Positions 54,533-62,268 of a DNA stretch of 64,000 bases are shown in pieces. Under the pieces are notes generated by a model, which was given only the letters and a program-made list of their open reading frames with translations, was not told the origin of the DNA and did no database searches. Made by a program: the position numbers and the translations under genes. Each line of letters starts with the position of its first letter. Position 1 is the stretch's first letter. This DNA comes from Micromonospora haikouensis (lineage in GTDB: Bacteria > Actinomycetota > Actinomycetes > Mycobacteriales > Micromonosporaceae): positions 1 to 64,000 of the forward strand of contig NZ_FMCW01000005.1 of NCBI RefSeq assembly GCF_900091595.1, read 5' to 3'.

Positions 54533-55132
54533 ATGGCACGGGCGGTACCGGAGACACACGCGGAGATCCTCGCGGCGGCGGGGCGGCGGTTCGCCGTCAC
54601 CGGCTACAAGGGCACCTCACTGCAGGACATCGCCCGCGAGGTCGGCGTCTCGAAGGCCACCGTGCTCTACCACTTCGCCAACAAGGAGGCCCTGCTCAGC
54701 GAGCTGATGGCCCCGGAGCTGGCGGCGGTGGTCGAGCTCGACGAGCGGATCGCGGGGCTCGGCGGCGACCGGGCCCAGCGGGTGGCCGCCGAGGGCTTCG
54801 TCGACCTCGCGGTGCGCTTCCGCCGGCAGATCGCGCTGCTGCGCGGCGAGTTCCCCGTGCTGCTCCAGCAGCCGGCCTTCGCGCACGTGCAGCAGATCTC
54901 CGAACGACTGGTCGCGGCGTTCGCCGGCCACTCGCCGCACCCGGCCGCCCGGGTCGCGGCCCTGGTCGTGCTCGCCGGGATCGCCGAGACCTGCGGCGAG
55001 TTCGACGACCTCGACGACGACGAGCTGCGCGAGGCGTTGCTCGGCCTCGTCCGGCGCGCGCTGGTGCCCCCGGCCGACCCGCCGCCGCCCGGCAGCAGCT
55101 CCACCCAGGACGGCTCCACCACCACGGTTTGA
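54533..55132 (+). CDS. TetR/AcrR-family regulator of the MMPL transporter
   Basis: 199 residues with the TetR N-terminal domain ILAAAGRRFAVTGYKGTSLQDIAREVGVSKATVLYHFANKEALLSEL (about residues 10-56) and a variable helical ligand domain. The C-terminus is an Asp/Glu-rich and then Pro/Ser tail. The ATG at 54533 has GGGAGG upstream; an earlier ATG at 54506 follows the operator directly and is less likely. It precedes the MMPL gene by 39 nt and follows two identical operator palindromes, so autoregulation with the exporter as target is expected. Confidence 0.88.
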   Translation: MARAVPETHAEILAAAGRRFAVTGYKGTSLQDIAREVGVSKATVLYHFANKEALLSELMAPELAAVVELDERIAGLGGDRAQRVAAEGFVDLAVRFRRQIALLRGEFPVLLQQPAFAHVQQISERLVAAFAGHSPHPAARVAALVVLAGIAETCGEFDDLDDDELREALLGLVRRALVPPADPPPPGSSSTQDGSTTTV

Positions 55133-55171
55133 CCCACGACGACCCCACCCACGATCGAGGACAAGGATCTG

Positions 55172-57382
55172 ATGGCGACCCTGTTGTACCGGCTCGGCCG
55201 GGCCTCACTACGCCACCGGCGGCTCGTCGCCGTCGTCTGGCTCGTCGTGCTCGTCGGCCTCGGCGTCGCCGCGGCGACGCTGCGCGGCCCGACGGCGAGC
55301 AACTTCACCATGCCCGGCACCGAGTCCCAGCGCGCGATCGACCTGCTCGCCGAGCGGTTCCCGGCGGCCAGCGGGGCCACCGGCACCATCGCCGTCAAGG
55401 CACCGGCGGACGGTCAGCTCGCCACGCCCGAGGGGCAGGCCCTGGTCAAGCAGGTGACCCAGGAGGCGGCCACCCTGCCCGGGGTGGTCGGCGCGGTGGA
55501 CCCGTACCAGTCCCAGGCGATCTCCCCCAACGGCCGGTACGCGCTGATCCAGGTGCAGTTCGCCGGCCGCGCCGACGACGTCACCGACGCGCAGCGCGAC
55601 GCGTACGAGAAGGTGGGCGCGCAGGCCGAGGCGCAGGGCTGGCAGATCGCCCCGGGCGGCGAGGTGCTCGGCGGCGAGCCGGAGGTCGGCTCCACCGAGG
55701 CACTGGGCGTCCTCGTGGCGGCGATCGTCCTGGTCATCACGTTCGGGTCGCTGGTCGCGGCCGGGATGACCATGCTCAACGCGCTGATCGGCGTCGGCGT
55801 CGGCATGGCCGGCCTGTTCGCGCTCTCCGGCACCATCGAGCTGACCAGCACCGCGCCGATCCTGGCCCTGATGCTCGGCCTCGCGGTCGGCATCGACTAC
55901 TCGCTGTTCATCACCTCCCGCCACCGCCAGCACCTGATCGAGGGGCTCTCACCGGAGGAGGCGGTCGGCCGCGCCGTCGGCACCGCCGGCTCCGCCGTGG
56001 TGTTCGCCGGGGCCACCGTGGTCATCGCGCTGGCCGGTCTCGCCGTGGTGGACATCCCGTTCCTCACCGTCATGGGCCTGGCCGCCGCCGGCACGGTGAC
56101 CGTCGCCGTGCTGGTCGCCATCACCCTCGCCCCCGCGCTGCTCGGCTTCGCCGGTCACCGGGTCCTCCCCCGCCGGCTGCGCCGGGCCGGCAGCACCGCA
56201 GGCACCGCGCCGGCGAACGGGATGGCACCGGCCGAGGAGCCGACCGGTTCAGGAACCGCCGAGGACCGGTCCGGCTTCGGCTTCCGCTGGGCGCACCTGG
56301 TCACCCGGCTGCGCGTACCGGTGATCCTGGTGGCCCTGCTCGGCCTGGGCCTGCTCGCGGTGCCCGCCCCCGACATGCGGCTGGCCCTGCCGGACGCCAG
56401 CACCGCCGCCGCGGGCTCGCCGGCCCGGGTGAACAACGACCTGGTCCGGGAGGGCTTCGGCCCCGGCTTCACCGGCCGCCTCGCGGTGGTCGTCACGTCC
56501 GACTCCCCGCAGGCCACCGCCGCCGCGGCCCCGCAGGTCGCCAAGCTGGTCCAGGCCACGGACGGGGTGCTCGCGGTGGCCCCGCCACAGACCGACCCGA
56601 CCGGGCGGACCGCGCTGCTCGGGGTGATCCCCCGCAGCGGCCCGACCGACGAGGCCACCGAGGAGCTGGTGCACGACATCCGCCGCCAGGTCGCCGGCGT
56701 CGACGGGGCGGACGTGCTGCTGACCGGCGCGACCGCGATCGGCATCGACGTGTCGGAGAAGCTCTCGGACGCGCTGCCGGTCTACCTGCTGCTGGTCGTC
56801 GGCCTGTCGATCCTGCTGCTGATGCTGGTGTTCCGGTCGGTCCTGGTGCCGGTCAAGGCGGCGCTGGGCTTCCTGCTCACGGTCGCCGCGACGTTCGGCA
56901 TCACGGTGGCCGTGTTCCAGGAGGGGACGCTGGCCGGGCTCGTCGGCCTCGACACCCCGGGGCCGCTGGTCAGCTTCCTGCCGATCCTGCTCATCGGCAT
57001 CCTGTTCGGCCTGGCCATGGACTACGAGGTCTTCCTGGTCTCCCGGATGCGGGAGGACTACGTGCACGGCGACACCGCGCGCCAGGCCACGATCAACGGC
57101 ATGGGCCACGGCGCGCGCGTCGTCACCGCCGCCGCGCTCATCATGATCTCGGTCTTCGGCGGGTTCGTGTTCCTCGACGACCCGGTGATCAAGTCGATGG
57201 GCTTCGCGCTCGCCGCCGGCGTCGCGATCGACGCCTTCGTGGTGCGGATGACCATCGTGCCGGCGGTGATGTCGCTGCTCAACACGGCGGCGTGGTGGAT
57301 CCCGCGCTGGCTGGACAAGATCCTGCCCAACGTGGACGTCGAGGGCGAGGGCCTGCGCGCCCACCTGGCCGACAAGGTCTGA
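55172..57382 (+). CDS. MMPL/RND-family exporter
   Basis: 736-residue transporter with the MMPL layout: helix 1 at 17-37, an extracellular domain to about 180, helices 2-6 (about 185-330), a cytosolic loop, helix 7 near 385, a second extracellular domain, and helices 8-12 from about 530 to 720. Motifs include LALMLGLAVGIDYSLFITSRHR and FGLAMDYEVFLVSRMREDY, in which Asp-Tyr pairs form the proton relay of MMPL proteins. The substrate may be a lipid or drug. AAGGA precedes the ATG. The gene ends 2 nt before repeat copy E. Confidence 0.93.
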   Translation: MATLLYRLGRASLRHRRLVAVVWLVVLVGLGVAAATLRGPTASNFTMPGTESQRAIDLLAERFPAASGATGTIAVKAPADGQLATPEGQALVKQVTQEAATLPGVVGAVDPYQSQAISPNGRYALIQVQFAGRADDVTDAQRDAYEKVGAQAEAQGWQIAPGGEVLGGEPEVGSTEALGVLVAAIVLVITFGSLVAAGMTMLNALIGVGVGMAGLFALSGTIELTSTAPILALMLGLAVGIDYSLFITSRHRQHLIEGLSPEEAVGRAVGTAGSAVVFAGATVVIALAGLAVVDIPFLTVMGLAAAGTVTVAVLVAITLAPALLGFAGHRVLPRRLRRAGSTAGTAPANGMAPAEEPTGSGTAEDRSGFGFRWAHLVTRLRVPVILVALLGLGLLAVPAPDMRLALPDASTAAAGSPARVNNDLVREGFGPGFTGRLAVVVTSDSPQATAAAAPQVAKLVQATDGVLAVAPPQTDPTGRTALLGVIPRSGPTDEATEELVHDIRRQVAGVDGADVLLTGATAIGIDVSEKLSDALPVYLLLVVGLSILLLMLVFRSVLVPVKAALGFLLTVAATFGITVAVFQEGTLAGLVGLDTPGPLVSFLPILLIGILFGLAMDYEVFLVSRMREDYVHGDTARQATINGMGHGARVVTAAALIMISVFGGFVFLDDPVIKSMGFALAAGVAIDAFVVRMTIVPAVMSLLNTAAWWIPRWLDKILPNVDVEGEGLRAHLADKV

Positions 57383-57384
57383 GC

Positions 57385-57444
57385 TGTGCAAGGAGGGGCC
57401 CCCTGTTAACGCATTCTGTTGTACAGGGGGCCCCTGCAAACACC
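57385..57444 (+). repeat. Stop-codon-linked double-palindrome repeat, copy E
   Basis: TGTGCAAGGAGGGGCCCC, core TGTTAACGCATTCTG, then the hairpin ACAGGGGG/CCCCTG and AAACACC. It begins 2 nt after the MMPL stop in sense orientation and sits between convergent MMPL and DUF2795 genes. Confidence 0.8.
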
Positions 57445-57455
57445 TGCGGACACGC

Positions 57456-57647
57456 TCACGCGAGCGTGGTGAGCGCCTCGGTCAGCTCCGCCGCGGAGGA
57501 GAACTCCTCCGCCGGCAGCGCGTGCAGCATCTGCAACACCTCGGTGCTGGCCCCGTTCTCCTGCCCCCAGCGGACCAGGTCCTCCCGGGAGACCGGGTAG
57601 TCGAGCCCGGCCAGGTACTCCTGCAACTCCACCCCACTGACGGTCAT
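57456..57647 (-). CDS. DUF2795 protein
   Basis: 63-residue cytosolic protein. VELQEYLAGLDYPVSREDLVRWGQENGASTEVLQMLHALPAEEFSSAAELTEAL covers the whole DUF2795 domain, a small helical fold with conserved LxxLDYPVSREDLV and LxxLPxxxFxSxxEL. Its function is not established. No strong ribosome-binding sequence is seen. Confidence 0.85.
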   Translation of the reverse strand: MTVSGVELQEYLAGLDYPVSREDLVRWGQENGASTEVLQMLHALPAEEFSSAAELTEALTTLA

Positions 57648-57750
57648 GCCGGCCGGCTACCCGTTCGGCCCGTCTCCATGCCCCCGCGCGCCCCCGACCG
57701 GGCGCGGGCGGCGGGCGGTTTGTGCCGGCGGGGGCCGGGTAGCCGCGGAC

Positions 57751-59007
57751 ATGCTGGTACAGCGGCTCGGCGCGCCGAGCGACTTCGATGGACTGCTGGA
57801 CCGGATCCGGGGCGCCCGGATCGTCATGATCGGCGAGGCGACGCACGGCACCCACGACTACTACCGCCTCCGCGAGCAGCTGACCCGGCGGCTCATCGCC
57901 GAGCAGGGCTTCCGCTTCGTCGCCGTCGAGGGGGACTGGCCGGACTGCGAGCGCGTACACCGGTCGGTCACCGCCGCCCCCGGCGGGCTCGCCGACCCGC
58001 AGGCCGCGCTGGAGCGCTTCACCCGCTGGCCGACCTGGATGTGGTCCAACGCCGAGGTGGCGCGCTTCTGCCGCTGGCTGCGAGCCTGGAACCAGGAGCG
58101 CCCCCAGCAGCAGCGCGCCGGCTTCCACGGGCTGGACGTCTACAGCCTCTGGGAGTCCATGCAGGCGATCTTCGACTACCTGGGCGAGGAGGAGCCCGCC
58201 TCGCTGGAGGCCGCGCAGGAGGCGTACCGGTGCTTCGAGCCGTACGGACGGCGGATCGAGGAGTACGGGGCGGCCAGCCGGTTCGTCTCGGCCCGCTGCG
58301 AGGAGGAGGTGGTGCGGCTGTTGGCGCGTACCCGGGAACAGGCCGCCGCGGACGGCCCGGACCGCTTCTCGGCCTGGCAGAACGCGGAGGTGGTGGCCGG
58401 CGCGGAGCGCTACTACCGGGCGATGATGGGCGGCGGGCCGCACTCGTGGAACGTCCGGGACATCCACATGGCGGACACCCTGGACCGGCTGCTGGACTTC
58501 CACGGCCCCGGCTCGCGGGGGATCGTGTGGGCGCACAACACCCACGTCGGCGACGCCCGGGCCACCGACATGGCCGCCGACGGGATGGTCAACATCGGCC
58601 AGCTCGCCCGCGAACGGCACGGCGCGGACGCCGTGGTGCTCGTCGGCTTCGGCAGCTACCGGGGCACGGTCGTCGCCGCGCCGCGCTGGGGCTCGCCGGC
58701 CGAGGAGATGGTGGTGCCGCCCGCCCGCCCCGGCTCGGTCGAGCGGCGGCTGCACGAGCTGCTGCCGGAGCGGGCGGTGCTGGTCTTCGGCGGCCCCGAC
58801 CAGCCCGGCTGGGTCACCGAGGAGCACGACCACCGGGCGGTCGGCGTCGTGTACGACCCGAATTTCGAGTCGTGGGGCAACTACGTGCCGACCCGGCTGG
58901 GCGAGCGCTACGACGCGTTCGTCTGGTGCGACGAGACCCGCGGCGTGCGCCCGCTGCCGGCGCTCACCTCGTTCGGCGAGATGGAGACGTACCCGGCGGG
59001 GGTGTGA
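57751..59007 (+). CDS. Erythromycin esterase-like protein
   Basis: 418 residues of the erythromycin-esterase superfamily, whose best-known members (EreA, EreB) hydrolyse the macrolactone ring of 14-membered macrolides. The catalytic region IVMIGEATHGTHDYYRLREQLTRRLI contains the Glu and His of Ere enzymes, followed by FVAVEGDWPDCERV, AGFHGLDVYSLWESM and WAHNTHVGDA with late His residues. Many family members are not macrolide esterases, so the activity needs proof. The ATG at 57751 gives the family length; no Shine-Dalgarno sequence is obvious. The stop is 3 nt from that of the convergent erm-like gene. Confidence 0.82.
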   Translation: MLVQRLGAPSDFDGLLDRIRGARIVMIGEATHGTHDYYRLREQLTRRLIAEQGFRFVAVEGDWPDCERVHRSVTAAPGGLADPQAALERFTRWPTWMWSNAEVARFCRWLRAWNQERPQQQRAGFHGLDVYSLWESMQAIFDYLGEEEPASLEAAQEAYRCFEPYGRRIEEYGAASRFVSARCEEEVVRLLARTREQAAADGPDRFSAWQNAEVVAGAERYYRAMMGGGPHSWNVRDIHMADTLDRLLDFHGPGSRGIVWAHNTHVGDARATDMAADGMVNIGQLARERHGADAVVLVGFGSYRGTVVAAPRWGSPAEEMVVPPARPGSVERRLHELLPERAVLVFGGPDQPGWVTEEHDHRAVGVVYDPNFESWGNYVPTRLGERYDAFVWCDETRGVRPLPALTSFGEMETYPAGV

Positions 59008-59010
59008 CCC

Positions 59011-59802
59011 TCAGCGGAGCAGCCGGTGCAGGGTGATCCACTGCTCCGGCCAGACCTCGCCGGGCAGGGCGTCCCGGTCGAGGCGCACCGCGCGCAACGC
59101 CGCGTCGACCCGGGCGCGGGGGCGGTGCCGGCTCAGCGAGGCCGCGACGCCGCCGCCGACCCCGCCGAACCCGACCTCCACCAACCGGCGGTACGCGGGC
59201 CACTCGCCGGGCGGCAGCAGCGGCTCGGCCCGCCGGTCGAGGCGCAGGATGCCGGCGTCGACGCGGGGCACCGGGCGGAACGCGGCGCGGGGCACGGTGC
59301 CGGCGAGCCGCCACGCGTACCCGGGCCAGGTCAGCACCGTCAGCCGGCTCCACCGGCCGGCGTGGCCGGTGCGCTTGCGGGCGTACTCCAGTTGGGTGAG
59401 CAGGGTCGCCGAGCGCAGCCGGTCGGCGGCCAGGCACCAGCGGACCACGGCGGCCGTCAGCGACCAGGGGATGTTGCCGACGACCGCGAACGGCTCGGCG
59501 GGCGGGTCCGCCGCCAGGAAGTCGGCCCGGCGCAGGGTCACCCCGGGCAGGTCGGCGCAGGTCACGGCCAGGTCCGCGGCGGCGACCGGGTCGATCTCGT
59601 ACGCGACGAGCCGCCCGCACCGGGCGGCCAGCGCGCGGGTCAGCCGGCCCCGGCCGGCGCCCACCTCCACGAGCAGGTCGCCGGGGCCGGGGCGGGCCGC
59701 CGCGACGATCCGCGCGTCGGCGGCCGGGTCGGCGAGGAAGTTCTGGGACAGTACGCGACGGGACCGGTCGCGTTCGGTGGCACGGGTACGGCGGGGTGCC
59801 AT
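59011..59802 (-). CDS. Erm-type 23S rRNA (adenine-N6)-methyltransferase
   Basis: 263 residues. SAM-dependent methylation of A2058 in 23S rRNA gives macrolide-lincosamide-streptogramin resistance. Motifs: RRVLSQNFLADP (residues 16-26), motif I VEVGAGRGRLTRAL (45-58), YEIDP (68-72), and the catalytic NIPW (110-113; NIPF or NIPY in classic Erm). The related housekeeping KsgA has NLPY and a longer C-terminus, so Erm is preferred. The start has AGGA 9 nt upstream, within a predicted hairpin. A leader ORF with R-x-R motifs precedes it on the same strand. Confidence 0.85.
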   Translation of the reverse strand: MAPRRTRATERDRSRRVLSQNFLADPAADARIVAAARPGPGDLLVEVGAGRGRLTRALAARCGRLVAYEIDPVAAADLAVTCADLPGVTLRRADFLAADPPAEPFAVVGNIPWSLTAAVVRWCLAADRLRSATLLTQLEYARKRTGHAGRWSRLTVLTWPGYAWRLAGTVPRAAFRPVPRVDAGILRLDRRAEPLLPPGEWPAYRRLVEVGFGGVGGGVAASLSRHRPRARVDAALRAVRLDRDALPGEVWPEQWITLHRLLR

Positions 59803-59810
59803 GGGTCGTC

Positions 59811-59881
59811 GTCCTGTCTGTCGCCGGCGGCGACGGGCACGGACAGGCGGCCGGCGGGCAGCCGGCGGGTGGGCCTGTCCG
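59811..59881 (-). promoter_or_regulatory. Mutually exclusive hairpins before erm (candidate attenuator)
   Basis: On the minus strand three short blocks can pair in two ways: a = CGGACAGGC (59881-59873), b = GCCTGTCCG (59848-59840) and c = GACAGG (59818-59813). a:b is a 9-bp stem. b:c is a 6-bp stem with an inner GTCGCC/GGCGAC hairpin, and c contains the AGGA of erm. If a:b forms, the ribosome-binding region is free; if b:c forms, it is hidden. Confidence 0.55.
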
Positions 59882-59947
59882 GTCGGATGGGGACTCGGAC
59901 GGCCCTCGGCGCGGGGGACGCGGGCGGCGTCAACCGCCCGGCGGCGA

Positions 59948-60067
59948 TCAGGCGCGGGTGGCGTCCCGGCCGGCCGGGGCCGGACGCCGGACTCGCGGGC
60001 GGGCCACCAGCAGCGGGGCCCACGCGGCCGGCGAAGCGGCCACGTCGATCAGGGCGTGCGTGAACAT
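59948..60067 (-). CDS. Candidate erm leader peptide
   Basis: 39 codons starting MFTHALIDVAASPAAWAPLL and continuing VARPRVRRPAPAG. RPR and RVRR are R-x-R motifs, the type of sequence at which macrolide-bound ribosomes stall in known erm leaders. The ATG is 6 nt from a TACTCT -10 box, so it would be the first codon of the transcript. The frame ends about 66 nt before the first arm of the attenuator. It is longer than the classic 14-19 codon leaders, and peptide production is unproven. Confidence 0.5.
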   Translation of the reverse strand: MFTHALIDVAASPAAWAPLLVARPRVRRPAPAGRDATRA

Positions 60068-60073
60068 GCGGGC

Positions 60074-60110
60074 AGAGTAGGCCGGGCGACCCCGGTCACG
60101 CGACCGATTT
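60074..60110 (-). promoter_or_regulatory. Leaderless promoter of the erm leader, possibly WhiB7-type
   Basis: On the minus strand: AAAT (60110-60107), 3 bp, TCGCGT as a -35-like box (60103-60098), 18-bp spacer, TACTCT (60079-60074), 6 nt, ATG. An AT-rich tract a few bp upstream of the -35 box is the hallmark of WhiB7/WblC-dependent promoters, which drive erm genes in other actinobacteria. The match is suggestive only. Confidence 0.45.
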
Positions 60111-60135
60111 GCCGGCCACCCAGGCACAACCCTGT

Positions 60136-60159
60136 CGTACGAGTTGTACAAGTCGTACG
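60136..60159. promoter_or_regulatory. Toxin-antitoxin operator
   Basis: A 24-bp palindrome with one mismatched pair: CGTACGA, then TTGTACAA in the centre, then TCGTACG. It ends 8 nt before the antitoxin ATG, the usual place for autoregulation by a Phd-type antitoxin, and is about 70 bp upstream of the divergent erm leader. Confidence 0.7.
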
Positions 60160-60167
60160 CTGGGGGC

Positions 60168-60437
60168 ATGAGCGAATCCGCAGCGGAGCTGCCGATCTCC
60201 GAAGCCCGCGAAAGCCTCGCGGATGTGGTGTCCCGCGCCCATTACGCCGGGCGCATCACCTACGTCACGCGACGTGGCCAACGACTGGCGGCGATCGTGC
60301 CGGTCGAGTTGGCCGAGGCGATCGAGCGGGCCGAGGACGCCGCCGACGTGGCAGCAGCGCGCGAGGCGCTGGACCGCATCGACGCCGGCGACACGCCGAT
60401 CGCGCTGGCCGAACTGCGGAGCGAACTCGGGCTGTGA
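60168..60437 (+). CDS. Type II antitoxin, Phd/YefM family
   Basis: 89 residues. The N-terminal Phd fold is recognisable in LPISEARESLADVVSRAHYAGRITYVTRRGQRLAAIVPVELAEAIE (about residues 8-52), and the C-terminal half is an acidic/Ala-rich helix expected to wrap the toxin. The stop codon overlaps the toxin start (GTGA), so the pair is translated together. A palindromic operator lies just upstream. Confidence 0.9.
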   Translation: MSESAAELPISEARESLADVVSRAHYAGRITYVTRRGQRLAAIVPVELAEAIERAEDAADVAAAREALDRIDAGDTPIALAELRSELGL

Positions 60438-60718
60438 GCGCACCGACCCCGCCGCAGGTATACACCGTCCGGGTCGACCGGGTAGCCGCCAAGCTGCTGC
60501 GCAAGCTCGACCGCCCGGTGCAGGCCCGTCTTCTTGCCGTCATCGCCGGACTCGCCATCCAGCCCCGGCCCGCCGGGGTCAAGGCGTTGACCGGACACCC
60601 CGGCCTGCTGCGCATCCGCTCGGGTAGTTACCGGATCGTCTACACCGTCCGCGACGATGAGCTGATCGTGCTCGTGGTCCACCTCGGCCACCGGAGCGAC
60701 GTCTACGACGTCCTGTGA
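60434..60718 (+). CDS. Type II toxin, RelE/ParE superfamily
   Basis: 94 residues. VYTVRVDRVAAKLLRKLDRPVQARLLAVIAGLA and the C-terminal GLLRIRSGSYRIVYTVRDDELIVLVVHLGHRSDVYDVL show the compact RelE fold; the Arg in RIRSGSYRIVY and the late HRSDVY positions correspond to conserved residues of ribosome-dependent mRNA interferases. The GTG at 60434 overlaps the antitoxin stop by 3 nt. Confidence 0.9.
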   Translation: MSAPTPPQVYTVRVDRVAAKLLRKLDRPVQARLLAVIAGLAIQPRPAGVKALTGHPGLLRIRSGSYRIVYTVRDDELIVLVVHLGHRSDVYDVL

Positions 60719-60741
60719 CGCACCGGGCTGCCGCAGCGGTC

Positions 60742-61647
60742 TCAGTCGGGCACGGTGACGGTGCGGCCCTCGGCGCGGGCGGTCTCGGCGGCGGCGAGGA
60801 CGCCCACCACGTCGCGGCCGAACCGCACGTCGCACCGGTGGTCCCGGGTGCCGGCGTCGATCTCCTCCAAAAGCTGGTCGATCGCCACCCCGAACGCGGT
60901 CAGCGAGCTGCCATCGCCGGGCGGGACCGGCTCGACGCCGCCGTCGCCGTAGAAGGCGAACTCGGTGGCGACAGCCTCGGGCGGGGCGTCGAGAGTCAGC
61001 GAAACCGTGCTCGTCGCGCCGCCGGAGTGGGTGAGCAGCAGGTGGACCAGGCCGCGCGGGCCGTCCATCGCGGCGACCCGGGTCACCGGGCCGAGCACCG
61101 GCAGGATGATCGACAGGGCGTGCGGGCCGATGTCCCACAGCGCGCCCCGGTCGCGACGCCACCGGGAGCCGCCGTACGGGCTGCCGGGCTGGAAGATCGA
61201 GGCGAACCGGACCGCTCTGGCGGTGTGCCAGCCGCCCGCGGCGGCGGTCGAGGCGAGGAAGCCGGCGATGTTCGGCTGGAAGCGGCTGGTGAAGAAGACC
61301 ACGGAGGCGACGCCGGACTGCGCGGCGGCGGCGACCACCCGGTCGGCGTCGGCGACGGTCAGCGCCAGCGGCTTGTCCAGCAGCAGGTGCCGCCCGGCCG
61401 TGGCGGCGCGGACGGCGACGTCGGCCTGGACGTCCGGCGGCAGCGCCACGGCGACCGCGTCGCAGGCGTCGAGCAGCGCGTCGACCTCGGTGAACGCGGG
61501 CACCCCGTGCCGGCGGGCCAGCGCGGCGGCGCGCTCGGGGTTACGGCCCCAGACGCCGGCCAGCTCGGCGCGGGGGTGCGCGCCGATGCCCGCCGCGTGC
61601 GTCTCGGCCGCCCAGTGGCCGGTGCCGAACAAGCCGAACCGCAACAC
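60742..61647 (-). CDS. Gfo/Idh/MocA-family oxidoreductase
   Basis: 301 residues. The N-terminal Rossmann domain starts FGLFGTGHWAAETHAAGIGAHPRAELAGVWGRN, and LLLDKPLALTVADADRVV carries the conserved Lys-Pro of the family. The C-terminal domain includes WDIGPHALSIILPVLGPV with the catalytic-region Asp and His. The substrate is probably a sugar or cyclitol and is not inferable. The GTG at 61647 is preceded by GGGGGTGG. Confidence 0.87.
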   Translation of the reverse strand: MLRFGLFGTGHWAAETHAAGIGAHPRAELAGVWGRNPERAAALARRHGVPAFTEVDALLDACDAVAVALPPDVQADVAVRAATAGRHLLLDKPLALTVADADRVVAAAAQSGVASVVFFTSRFQPNIAGFLASTAAAGGWHTARAVRFASIFQPGSPYGGSRWRRDRGALWDIGPHALSIILPVLGPVTRVAAMDGPRGLVHLLLTHSGGATSTVSLTLDAPPEAVATEFAFYGDGGVEPVPPGDGSSLTAFGVAIDQLLEEIDAGTRDHRCDVRFGRDVVGVLAAAETARAEGRTVTVPD

Positions 61648-61833
61648 GGTCCACCCCCGGTGTCCGTCGTCGGCGCCGGCGAGCCCGGAGCCGTGATCCA
61701 CGCTAGCCGCCCGCCCCGCCTTGGCGCAGCCGACGCGTCGGGCACGGGAACGCGGACCCCGGCCCGGGAGGCGGACGGGCGTGGGGCGGGGCTGCGGGTG
61801 GACCGGGCCGGGGGCGTGTACTACGCCGGTTAG

Positions 61834-61839
61834 TAGGCT
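61834..61839 (+). promoter_or_regulatory. Leaderless -10 box
   Basis: TAGGCT lies exactly 6 nt before the GTG at 61846, with no Shine-Dalgarno sequence. It is identical to the adenosyltransferase and MFS -10 boxes. Confidence 0.5.
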
Positions 61840-61845
61840 GTCCCG

Positions 61846-62268
61846 GTGACCGAGACTGCGACGCCGTTGGCGTCGATGACCAGCGCGGCGGCCGGCTCCC
61901 CGGTGGACGGGGTGCTGGCGACGGCGACGATCGTGCTGTCGCTCGTACTCGCCGGGTGGGCGCTGGTGGCGGCGGTGCGCAACCGGCCGCCGGACCGGGT
62001 GCAGCTCGCCGGCCTGGCCGTGCTGGAGCTGGCGCTGCTCGCGCTGGCCGTGGTGGCGCTGGTCGCCCTCGGCGGCGGCGAACGGCCGGGCGAGCCGGGC
62101 GCGTTCTTCGGCTACCTGGTGACGCTGGTCTGCCTGCCGCCGCTGGCCTGGGTGCTGGCCCGGATGGAGCCGACCCGGTGGGGCTCGGCGATCGTCTGCG
62201 CGATCTGCGTGGTCACGCCGGTCGTGGTGGTCCGGCTCCAGCAGACCTGGGAGGTCGTCGGTGGTTGA
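61846..62268 (+). CDS. Four-helix membrane protein of unknown function
   Basis: 140 residues with hydrophobic segments at about 22-44 (VLATATIVLSLVLAGWALVA), 53-75, 87-104 and 112-130. Thr/Ala/Ser-rich polar N-terminus. No family recognised. The next gene starts 8 nt before its stop, so both are translated from one leaderless message and probably form one membrane complex. Confidence 0.65.
   Translation: MTETATPLASMTSAAAGSPVDGVLATATIVLSLVLAGWALVAAVRNRPPDRVQLAGLAVLELALLALAVVALVALGGGERPGEPGAFFGYLVTLVCLPPLAWVLARMEPTRWGSAIVCAICVVTPVVVVRLQQTWEVVGG

Noticed and set aside
59011..59802. Housekeeping KsgA/RsmA instead of Erm
   Set aside because: NIPW instead of NLPY, short length and the regulated leader favour Erm, although the families are related and this cannot be fully excluded without a tree.
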